A DNA stretch of 64,000 nucleotides, from contig CAVVVG010000005.1 in NCBI GenBank assembly GCA_963751615.1, forward strand, positions 744,001-808,000, written 5' to 3'. The notes below the pieces were generated by a model that saw nothing but the letters and a program-made list of their open reading frames with translations, was not told the DNA's origin and made no database searches. Below, in pieces: positions 16,414-22,614 of the stretch. Positions within the stretch are counted from its first letter, which is position 1, and each line of letters opens with the position of its first letter. A program made the position numbers and the translations under genes. The stretch is from Palsa-892 sp963751615. Lineage in GTDB: Bacteria; Pseudomonadota; Alphaproteobacteria; Rhizobiales; Xanthobacteraceae.

Positions 16414-16815
16414 TTAGGCTGCGAGCATGCGCTCCACTTCGTTCACGAGATCCTTGAGGTGGAATGGTTTGGATAGCACTTTGGCATCCTTGGGCGCATT
16501 ATTTTCAGGATTGAGGGCGACGGCAGCAAAACCGGTGATGAACATTACCTTCAGTTGGGGATCGATCTCGGTCGCGCGGCGGGCGAGTTCGATGCCGTCC
16601 ATTTCCGGCATGACAATATCCGTAAGCAATAATTCGAATGACTCTTCACGCAGCCGATCATAGGCAGCCTTGCCGTTGTCAAACGAAACGACCTGATATC
16701 CTGCCTTTGAAAGTGCCTTCACGAGAAAGCGGCGCATGTCGTTATCGTCTTCGGCCAGAAGAATCTTCCGGCTTTCAACGTCAGGTTTTTGCGGTTCCTT
16801 TGTTTTCCTGGTCAT
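16414..16815 (-). CDS. cpdR: Response regulator CpdR
   Basis: 133 residues: a single receiver domain with no output domain. The core from KILLAEDDNDMRRFLVKAL onward matches CpdR, with phospho-acceptor Asp66 in LLTDIVMPEMDG, the switch Thr in VMFITGF and the CpdR-specific stretch ALNPENNAPKDAKVLSKPFH. In Caulobacter and rhizobia, unphosphorylated CpdR primes ClpXP to degrade CtrA-pathway substrates and is controlled by the CckA-ChpT phosphorelay. ATG 16815 adds a 15-residue polar leader; an initiation closer to RKILLAED would give the usual 118-120 residues, but no ATG is there. Confidence 0.95.
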   Translation of the reverse strand: MTRKTKEPQKPDVESRKILLAEDDNDMRRFLVKALSKAGYQVVSFDNGKAAYDRLREESFELLLTDIVMPEMDGIELARRATEIDPQLKVMFITGFAAVALNPENNAPKDAKVLSKPFHLKDLVNEVERMLAA

Positions 16816-16939
16816 CCGATCCCCGCCAACGCAATACCTGTATATAAACAAGCATAGGGGTAAATTCAGAGTGAAGGCGATTCATGATGAAAAGGGCCTT
16901 CCAACCAGCCTCGGGGGCAGGCAGAATTAGGGTTTGTTC

Positions 16940-17878
16940 ATGAATGGACCCCCCTCCAGAGACTATCTATCAGCCAAAACCAACACCATGACCGCCCGCA
17001 TCGTTGACGAATTGAGCCTCGCCTTCGAGGTAGAGGAGCCCACTGTCTTCGCGGCTCCGGTAGTCTGCAACTCGCCACATAGCGGGCGTTCATATCCTGC
17101 AGCCTTTCTGGCGCAATCACGGCTCGATCTGTCTGCGCTACGCCGTTCGGAAGATACCTTCGTTGACGAATTGTTTGCCGATTCCACACGACTCGGCATT
17201 CCAATGTTGCGCGCGCATTTTCCACGTTCGTTTCTTGACGTGAACCGCGAACCTTATGAACTCGATCCGCGTATGTTTGACGGAAGGCTTCCCGCCTTCG
17301 TAAACACGCGTTCGCTGCGCGTGGCTGGTGGACTTGGAACCATCGCTCGCATAGTCAGTGACGCCCGCGAAATCTATGACCGCAGGCTCCCCGTCGACGA
17401 AGCGCTCGGTCGTATCGAGCGTTATTACAAGCCCTATCATCGCGAGCTTCGCCGTCTCGTCCTTCGGGCTGAACAAGCCTATGGCATCGCCGTATTGCTC
17501 GACTGCCATTCCATGCCCTCGAGCCCCAGCGGAAATGATGAACGGCCGCGCGCTGATATCGTAATTGGAGACCGCTATGGAACTAGCTGCGCTCCACGGA
17601 TAACAGACGTGATCGAGGACACGTTGCGCGACCTCGGTTACGTGGTTCTGCGGAACAAACCCTATGCTGGCGGTTTCATTACGGAACATTATGGCGATCC
17701 GACCGTAGGGCTCCATGCTGTCCAGATCGAGATTAATCGAGCGCTTTATATGGATGAGCGGACATATCGCCGGACCTCTCGCTTCGAATATGTCCGGGCC
17801 GATGTGGGCCATATGATTGCGAAACTGGCTGCGATAACGGCGCGCGGCATCGAGCCGATACGGGATGCCGCAGAGTAA
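16940..17878 (+). CDS. N-formylglutamate amidohydrolase family protein
   Basis: 312 residues from ATG 16940, which has AGGG about eight bases upstream; ATG 16988 is an alternative. It matches the FGase family: CNSPHSGRSYP near the start, DTFVDELF, SFLDVNREPYELDPRMF, and LLDCHSMPS, with His and Asp residues suited to zinc binding. The canonical HutG reaction releases formate and glutamate in histidine degradation, but no hut genes are nearby, so the true substrate is uncertain. It is divergent from cpdR and followed by the MmgR-like RNA on the opposite strand. Confidence 0.9.
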   Translation: MNGPPSRDYLSAKTNTMTARIVDELSLAFEVEEPTVFAAPVVCNSPHSGRSYPAAFLAQSRLDLSALRRSEDTFVDELFADSTRLGIPMLRAHFPRSFLDVNREPYELDPRMFDGRLPAFVNTRSLRVAGGLGTIARIVSDAREIYDRRLPVDEALGRIERYYKPYHRELRRLVLRAEQAYGIAVLLDCHSMPSSPSGNDERPRADIVIGDRYGTSCAPRITDVIEDTLRDLGYVVLRNKPYAGGFITEHYGDPTVGLHAVQIEINRALYMDERTYRRTSRFEYVRADVGHMIAKLAAITARGIEPIRDAAE

Positions 17879-18031
17879 ATTTATCGATACCTAGCCTTGC
17901 GCAAATCGCATACCTGTCATGCAGCCTTCGCCGACGAAATAGACCGCAACAGCAAGGAAATCTTTCTTGTCGGCGTGATCCGCCGACGAGCACGTCACAC
18001 GCGCTTGCCTGACGGGCCCAAAAAGCCAACT

Positions 18032-18062
18032 AAAAAAGGGCCGCCAGCGATGCTAGCGGCCC
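18032..18062 (-). terminator. Rho-independent terminator of the MmgR-like RNA
   Basis: GGGCCGC (18038-18044) pairs with GCGGCCC (18056-18062), with an inner AGC/GCT pairing after one mismatch. Read on the minus strand, six U residues follow (A-tract at 18032-18037). No protein gene is read into it from the right, which is what first marks this as the end of a small RNA gene. Confidence 0.9.
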
Positions 18063-18119
18063 AAGTTTAGGGAGGAAACGCCCAAGGAGGGCGGCGGTAA
18101 CGCTATCGCGCTATCGCAC
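18032..18119 (-). ncRNA. mmgR: MmgR-like trans-acting small RNA (alpha-r8 family)
   Basis: A free-standing minus-strand RNA gene of about 88 bases. It has a 5-base hairpin CGCCC/GGGCG (18079-18093), then the single-stranded motif UUUCCUCCCU (complement of 18069-18078), then a Rho-independent terminator (18032-18062). In Sinorhizobium meliloti, MmgR limits polyhydroxybutyrate storage; from memory, this 10-base pyrimidine motif is the near-invariant core of the alpha-r8 family, and a gene for N-formylglutamate amidohydrolase lies next to the locus in many species, as here. The 5' end is inferred from the promoter-like boxes. The C/U-rich core could mask Shine-Dalgarno sequences. Confidence 0.8.
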
Positions 18120-18125
18120 CGCAAT

Positions 18126-18154
18126 AATATGCTCCCGCATCGCAAAATAATCAA
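18126..18154 (-). promoter_or_regulatory. Promoter-like boxes of the MmgR-like RNA
   Basis: On the minus strand, TTGATT (18154-18149) and CATATT (18131-18126) are separated by 17 bases. This is a reasonable housekeeping promoter for Rhizobiales and would start transcription at about 18119, giving an RNA near the known MmgR size (about 77 bases in S. meliloti). Confidence 0.55.
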
Positions 18155-18341
18155 GGGCAACGTTGTTGACCTAATGCCGAAAGGACTACCGGGGGAGGGA
18201 TAAACCTCACGTCAAAGCAAATGCGGTTCCTCGGAAAATTCTGTTCAGAACTTCCCACTCAAAATGATCATGGTCTCAATCCGCATTTTTCTTTAGCGAT
18301 GTCTTCGCAAATTAATGACCGTCCGCGCAGGAAGCTTACCC
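18155..18341. other. Intergenic region before hisN
   Basis: About 190 bases between the sRNA promoter and the histidinol-phosphatase gene. It must contain the hisN promoter on the plus strand. I see no hairpin with a U-tract and no small coding region. Together with 17879-18031, which is also empty, it makes a 463-base gap occupied only by the small RNA. Confidence 0.5.
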
Positions 18342-19121
18342 ATGAGAGCCGTCGATTTCGCCGCTTTCGTCGATGAACTCGCCACGGTTTCGGGCGAAGC
18401 AATCCGGCCGTTTTTCCGTACTACGCTCAGCGTTGAGAATAAGGCGCGCGGTGGTGCTTTCGATCCGGTAACGGCCGCGGATCGTGCGGCCGAACAGGCG
18501 ATGCGAACCTTAATCCACGAGAATTTCCCCAGCCACGGAATTATTGGCGAGGAATTCGACGATTACCGTTCGGACGCACCTTACGTCTGGATGCTAGATC
18601 CAATCGACGGAACGAAATCCTTTATTGCCGGAATGCCCGTGTGGGGCACATTGATTGGCCTCCTGAAAGATGGTGTGCCGGTATACGGAATGATGCATCA
18701 ACCCTTCATCGGCGAACGCTTTACCGGCGACGGCGCCAAGGCCCGTTATCGTGGCCCAGCCGGCGAGCGCTGGTTGACCGCGCGTAAATGCGCGACCCTG
18801 AGCGAAGCCATCTTGTTTACAACAAGTCCGCTGCTCATGAGCTCGGAAGAGCGCGTGATGTTTGAAAAGGTGCAAACCAAAACACGTCTCTCCCGTTATG
18901 GAGGCGATTGCTATGCCTATTGCATGATTGCGGCAGGTTTTGTGGATATCGTGATTGAAGCTGGTCTCAAAGCGCATGACATCGTCGCCTTGATTCCGAT
19001 CATCGAAGGTGCAGGCGGCATTGTCACCGATTGGTCTGGTGGTCTCGCTACACGGGGTGGCCGCATCATCGCCGCCAGCGACAAACGCGTGCATGCCGAA
19101 GCGATCGCGCTTTTGAAGTAA
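18342..19121 (+). CDS. hisN: Histidinol-phosphatase, inositol monophosphatase family
   Basis: 259 residues from ATG 18342, preceded by AGGAAG seven bases upstream; an ATG 27 bases earlier lacks a ribosome site. Motifs of the lithium-sensitive phosphatase family are visible: GEEF (metal Glu), DPIDGTKSF (metal Asps and catalytic Thr) and the late AHDIVALIPIIEGAGG with its metal Asp. DPIDGTKSF, rather than DPLDGT, and the length agree with the HisN branch that dephosphorylates L-histidinol phosphate in histidine synthesis. Fructose-bisphosphatase or inositol phosphatase activity cannot be excluded. No other his genes are present. Confidence 0.88.
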   Translation: MRAVDFAAFVDELATVSGEAIRPFFRTTLSVENKARGGAFDPVTAADRAAEQAMRTLIHENFPSHGIIGEEFDDYRSDAPYVWMLDPIDGTKSFIAGMPVWGTLIGLLKDGVPVYGMMHQPFIGERFTGDGAKARYRGPAGERWLTARKCATLSEAILFTTSPLLMSSEERVMFEKVQTKTRLSRYGGDCYAYCMIAAGFVDIVIEAGLKAHDIVALIPIIEGAGGIVTDWSGGLATRGGRIIAASDKRVHAEAIALLK

Positions 19122-19126
19122 TCGGC

Positions 19127-20068
19127 TCAGCGATAGAGCGGCGAGCCAGGAATAAATGCATCGAACGCGGCCCAAAATTGCACGCGATATGGATCGCGTT
19201 CCATTAGGATTTCATGTCGGCTGCCAGGAACGATCAAATGCGACCCAGCTCGCAATCGGACCGCGAAGCGTTCGGTCGCAGGCGTCGACACGATCATGTC
19301 TTTTCCTGCCGCCAAAATCAGCATTGGCTGGCGCAACGCTGTGGGATAAAGCGGGTCGCTCAGGCGATCGATGACTTTAAAGGCAGCCGTGGCCCACGCT
19401 AAAGTCGGCGATCCAATTCCCAATTCGGGCGCGGTTTCCAAAATCGAAACGGCGCGCTGAAAACGCACGGGATCGGATGTCACCAAATTTCCGAGAAATG
19501 GCCGAGTTATTGTCGCTCCTCCACCCAGCGAATAGGATTGCCCGAATCCAAACATCGTTGCGTAGCGGGCCAAAGCTTTGACCCACGGACGTGACCACAG
19601 GCCATAGAGTTCGATCATTGGCGAAGAAAGCACGATGCGATCGAACCACCGTCGTCCTTGATGAACTGCCTCGAGCAAAATCGCGCCCCCCATCGAATGC
19701 GCAAGCGCGAACATAGGCGCGGGACAATCGGGCAATACGACTTCACGCATGAAGATTTCAAGGTCCAACTGATAGTCGTCGAAAGTACGGACATATCCTT
19801 TGCGCGGATCGGGAAGGAGACGCTGCGAGCCGCCCTGCCCGCGCCAATCCATTGTCGCCACCGCAAATCCGCGCCCACGCAGCTCCTCGATGACCTCGAA
19901 ATATTTTTCGATCGTATCCGTACGGCCGCCAAACAGGCAGACGGTGCCTTTGCGCTGGGCGGTCGCATTCCAGCGCGCAAAACGTATTGTGACCCCATCG
20001 GAGGCAGTAAGTAGACCCTCCGCAGCGCCTTTGGGCACCGGGTTTGCCGGGGTCGAATGAAGTGTCAT
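19127..20068 (-). CDS. Alpha/beta hydrolase (lysophospholipase-like)
   Basis: 313 residues from ATG 20068 (a TTG lies one codon upstream). The serine hydrolase lipase-4/PldB-type fold is shown by the oxyanion strand VCLFGGRTDTIEKYF, MDWRGQGGSQR, the nucleophile elbow HSMGG (Ser near residue 125) and a late histidine in VPGSRHEILMERD. This group contains lysophospholipase L2 and monoacylglycerol lipases. No signal peptide is visible. It is convergent with hisN, with 5 bases between the stops. The physiological ester is unknown. Confidence 0.9.
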   Translation of the reverse strand: MTLHSTPANPVPKGAAEGLLTASDGVTIRFARWNATAQRKGTVCLFGGRTDTIEKYFEVIEELRGRGFAVATMDWRGQGGSQRLLPDPRKGYVRTFDDYQLDLEIFMREVVLPDCPAPMFALAHSMGGAILLEAVHQGRRWFDRIVLSSPMIELYGLWSRPWVKALARYATMFGFGQSYSLGGGATITRPFLGNLVTSDPVRFQRAVSILETAPELGIGSPTLAWATAAFKVIDRLSDPLYPTALRQPMLILAAGKDMIVSTPATERFAVRLRAGSHLIVPGSRHEILMERDPYRVQFWAAFDAFIPGSPLYR

Positions 20069-20139
20069 CAATCCTTACCGCCGCATTCGCACGGTTTGCG
20101 CGCGCGAGCGTTACAACGGCCATCATCTTTCGGCAACGG

Positions 20140-20574
20140 TCAGAAAGGACGGGGCCTTCCAATCACACGAACACCATCAATGCCGCCAGATAGCGCATTT
20201 ACAATTAGTCGCACGCGTTCCCCTTGAGGACCCGTCGCTTCCAGAATGTAGGTCGCACCACGATGTTGCGGTGGGCTGATATCGCGAAATCCTCGCCCCT
20301 GCAGAGACGACACGATTTCATTTGGTCCCTGCTGGCCACGCACCGGGGAAACAGCCCGCCGCTCGCCATAATAATCGTAAGACCCTCTCCGGCCGTAGCC
20401 GACAAGCGGCCCGCGCGGCACGAAAGGAAGCGCAAAGGGCGGCAAAAGGAAAATTCTGCCAATCCGCCTACGCAAAGAATACCTAGCCTGATCGTAGGAA
20501 ACCGACGCGGAAAAATCAGCGATCAGAATCAGCGCTAATGCGAGCCCAATTTTTGCGATCATCCGCTTTGGCAT
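20140..20574 (-). CDS. Small secreted protein with PepSY-like domain
   Basis: 144 residues from ATG 20574 (AAGGG about seven bases upstream); it begins a signal peptide ending near residue 23. A basic Arg/Tyr/Gly-rich middle is followed by a C-terminal unit (EIVSSLQGRGFRDIS ... YILEATGPQGERVRLIVNA) that reads like a single PepSY-type repeat: helix, hairpin, and the 'G..VRLIVDA.sG.I' ending. The protein encoded at 21394-22230 carries a similar unit. Probably periplasmic; function unknown. The two genes lie on either side of hsp20, facing the same way. Confidence 0.72.
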   Translation of the reverse strand: MPKRMIAKIGLALALILIADFSASVSYDQARYSLRRRIGRIFLLPPFALPFVPRGPLVGYGRRGSYDYYGERRAVSPVRGQQGPNEIVSSLQGRGFRDISPPQHRGATYILEATGPQGERVRLIVNALSGGIDGVRVIGRPRPF

Positions 20575-20739
20575 CGCGACCCTTCCGCTGGTTGCGCAGG
20601 TTTTTATACGATCCGCGGACACACGCATCATCGGGATCAATGAGCCTCAGAACTTACCTAGGCGGCAGGGCCTGAACCTCTTCAAAAGCCAGCATTCATC
20701 CCAGGTTCATATTCGGGGATATTTCGGGCGTTTTCCCCT

Positions 20740-20767
20740 CTTGCAAGCCCGAATTGGCTTCCCATAT
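20740..20767 (+). promoter_or_regulatory. Sigma-32 (RpoH)-type promoter of hsp20
   Basis: CTTGCA at 20740-20745 and TCCCATAT at 20760-20767 are 14 bases apart, matching the RpoH pattern CTTGAA-N(11-16)-CCCCATNT at most positions. Transcription would start near 20774 and give a leader of about 85 bases, the size of known ROSE leaders. Confidence 0.7.
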
Positions 20768-20773
20768 CCGCAC

Positions 20774-20861
20774 TCGCTGGCCATTCGGCGGCAAAAACCC
20801 AATAAACTCGGCCCTTAGGCGGGTCTGTGAGGCATGTTGCTTCTAAAGGAGGATATGCATG
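20774..20861 (+). promoter_or_regulatory. ROSE-type RNA thermometer in the hsp20 leader
   Basis: The last hairpin (20832-20858) hides the ribosome site. GCAU at 20832-20835 pairs with AUGC at 20855-20858, and GUUGCUUC pairs with GGAGGAU around a UAAA loop, leaving G20839 bulged. The U-U-G-C-U strand facing the AGGA of the Shine-Dalgarno sequence is the hallmark of ROSE elements, which melt at heat-shock temperature and are known upstream of rhizobial hsp20 genes. Together with the RpoH promoter this gives two layers of heat control. The 5' half of the leader was not folded in detail. Confidence 0.8.
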
Positions 20862-21332
20862 CAAACGTTTGATCTTACCCCTCTCTATCGTTCAACCATC
20901 GGCTTCGACCGCGTGTTTTCGCTTCTCGATTCATTCGAGGGCGTTGATGCAGCGCCGAATTACCCGCCGTATAACATCGAACGGACTGGCGAGAATGCGT
21001 ATCGGATTTCCGTCGCTGTCGCCGGTTTTAATGACAAGGAACTCAACATCGAAGTGAAGGAAAATACGCTCACCATTCGCGGCGAAAAGGAAACCGCCGA
21101 GAGAAAACAAGACAGCGAAGTCCTTTATCAGGGCATTGCTGCTCGTACCTTCGAGCGTACATTTCAGCTCGCCGATCATGTCGAGATCCGCGGCGCAAAT
21201 CTTGAAAACGGACTTTTGCACGTCGATCTCGCCCGCGAGATCCCGGAAAGCAAGAAGCCGCGCAAAATTGCGATCGGTTCTGACAAGGGCAGCGGCAATG
21301 TGATTGAAGCGAAAACCGCAAAGGCCGCTTAA
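20859..21332 (+). CDS. Small heat shock protein Hsp20
   Basis: 157 residues, an alpha-crystallin family chaperone that holds unfolding proteins. The crystallin domain covers about residues 35-130 (NAYRISVAVAGFNDKELNIE, NTLTIRGEK, FERTFQLADHVEIRGA, ENGLLHVDLAREIPE) and a C-terminal RKIAIG supplies the IxI anchor. The N-terminus (LYRSTIGFDRVFSLLD) is that of the IbpA/class A HspA type of rhizobia. The ATG follows a full AAAGGAGGA site that sits inside the ROSE hairpin. A terminator follows. Confidence 0.96.
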   Translation: MQTFDLTPLYRSTIGFDRVFSLLDSFEGVDAAPNYPPYNIERTGENAYRISVAVAGFNDKELNIEVKENTLTIRGEKETAERKQDSEVLYQGIAARTFERTFQLADHVEIRGANLENGLLHVDLAREIPESKKPRKIAIGSDKGSGNVIEAKTAKAA

Positions 21333-21357
21333 AGCAATATCTTCTTAAATAACGACT

Positions 21358-21382
21358 GGCGCCCCGGTGAGGCCGGGGCGCC
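21358..21382. terminator. Bidirectional terminator between hsp20 and the Pro-rich protein gene
   Basis: A perfect 10-base GC-rich stem, GGCGCCCCGG (21358-21367) with CCGGGGCGCC (21373-21382), and a 5-base loop. It stands between two convergent stop codons (21332 and 21394). The downstream U-tract is weak (TCTTACCTT), so efficiency is uncertain. Confidence 0.7.
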
Positions 21383-21393
21383 TCTTACCTTGA

Positions 21394-22230
21394 TTATTGA
21401 ACGATCTCGTCGGCTGCATTTTTTGTTTCGCCCACAGGCTTGTCGTCAGTCTTCTTCTGCGGCGCAAGAATCGAGCCCATCGTCTCGGACTTTTTTGGTC
21501 CCGTTGCTATGGTTGGTCCCTGATCTTTTTTCGAATCGTCTGGGCGCGCTTTTGGCAGTGGAACCGTCGAAGTTTTTGATGCAACGGGTTTGTCGGCGGA
21601 TTTCGATTCTAATTTTGCATTTTTACCACGGAATTCCGGCGGCACCCCAAGCAAGGGGTCGACGTTCTTAGGCGCCGATGACTGACTCGAAATCTGAGGA
21701 CCCAAAGAAGAATTCGGAGAAGATAACGACCGCCCGCCGGGAGGCTGGATGGGCTGATCTTCATCTTCTTCATCTAGCACACCTTGTTCATCGTAGGGCG
21801 GTTGATTGGACCCGTAAGGCGGCATCGATTTAGTGCCGCGATATTCCGGTTCTCGATTTTCATAGGGGCCATCATAATGCGGCTCACGCGTGACCACGCG
21901 CGGTTTCCGACCGCCCGGTGTCATGTCCGGCTCCGGCGGCACAGGTCGATCGAGGGTCGTGATATTGACGACGCGTCCCGATTGCGAGTCAACCACAGCA
22001 CGAACTAGTTCGCCGTCACGGCCAATCGCCCGCACGACCCAAACGGGTCCGCGCAGATCTGGTTCGCTTACTGGGCGCAAGCCAACAGATTGCACGGCGG
22101 CCATCGCCTGACCGGAGGAAATTGTGTTGGGATAACCAGGACCGGGATAATACGGCATCTGATAAATTTGGGCTGCCGCGGGCGTCGCCACCCATAACGC
22201 CACGACCGCAAACAGGTGCGACCATTTCAT
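21394..22230 (-). CDS. Secreted Pro/Ser-rich protein with PepSY-like N-terminal unit
   Basis: 278 residues from ATG 22230, which begins a clear signal peptide (MKWSHLFAVVALWVATPAAA). Residues about 40-95 resemble the C-terminal unit of the protein at 20140-20574 (AMAAVQSVGLRPVS ... VWVVRAIGRDGELVRAVVD), again PepSY-like. The rest (about 100-278) is disordered, rich in Pro, Ser, Lys and acidic runs, with no domain I recognise. The 90 codons open upstream lack a ribosome site and are not counted. Likely periplasmic or envelope-associated; function unknown. Confidence 0.72.
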   Translation of the reverse strand: MKWSHLFAVVALWVATPAAAQIYQMPYYPGPGYPNTISSGQAMAAVQSVGLRPVSEPDLRGPVWVVRAIGRDGELVRAVVDSQSGRVVNITTLDRPVPPEPDMTPGGRKPRVVTREPHYDGPYENREPEYRGTKSMPPYGSNQPPYDEQGVLDEEDEDQPIQPPGGRSLSSPNSSLGPQISSQSSAPKNVDPLLGVPPEFRGKNAKLESKSADKPVASKTSTVPLPKARPDDSKKDQGPTIATGPKKSETMGSILAPQKKTDDKPVGETKNAADEIVQ

Positions 22231-22614
22231 AGCTCTTGATCTCCGAAAGTCGTCACAAACCGCTGCCAAGATAGCGTTCACTCGCGCATCGGATTGCGGC
22301 ACCCTCACGACGGCATTTGTGATTGCCAGCGCAATCCAATTGCAAAATAACAACGGGCGCCTTTCGGTTTCTTTCGCTACCGCCTGTTTTCTCGCAATAA
22401 GTCGCAAGTTTTTGCCAGAGTCGCCTTGTGAGGGAAATCGATTTCTGACATGATACGACAGTAATGCTGTCCCATTAGGACAGGGCTGACGGCAAGCCAA
22501 ATTACAATGCCGAAAGCGTGGCGCGATTCGTTAAATCGCTGAGCCGCGCCGACTGGCCCGAGGCTCGGGCGCGAGCGAGACCGCAAGGAATCGTCTCTTA
22601 CACGGACTGAAGAA
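22231..22614. other. Divergent promoter region upstream of gltB
   Basis: 384 bases between the Pro-rich protein gene and the most upstream gltB start. It contains a small hairpin CTGTCC-CATTA-GGACAG near 22467-22483 and GC-rich inverted segments near 22540-22580, but no terminator and no coding region I can support. If gltB starts at 22693 or 22795 the leader is longer still. Confidence 0.5.

Noticed and set aside
17733..18029. 98-codon minus-strand open frame at the end of the amidohydrolase gene
   Set aside because: Overlaps a real gene and begins beside the sRNA terminator, with no ribosome site. Not called.
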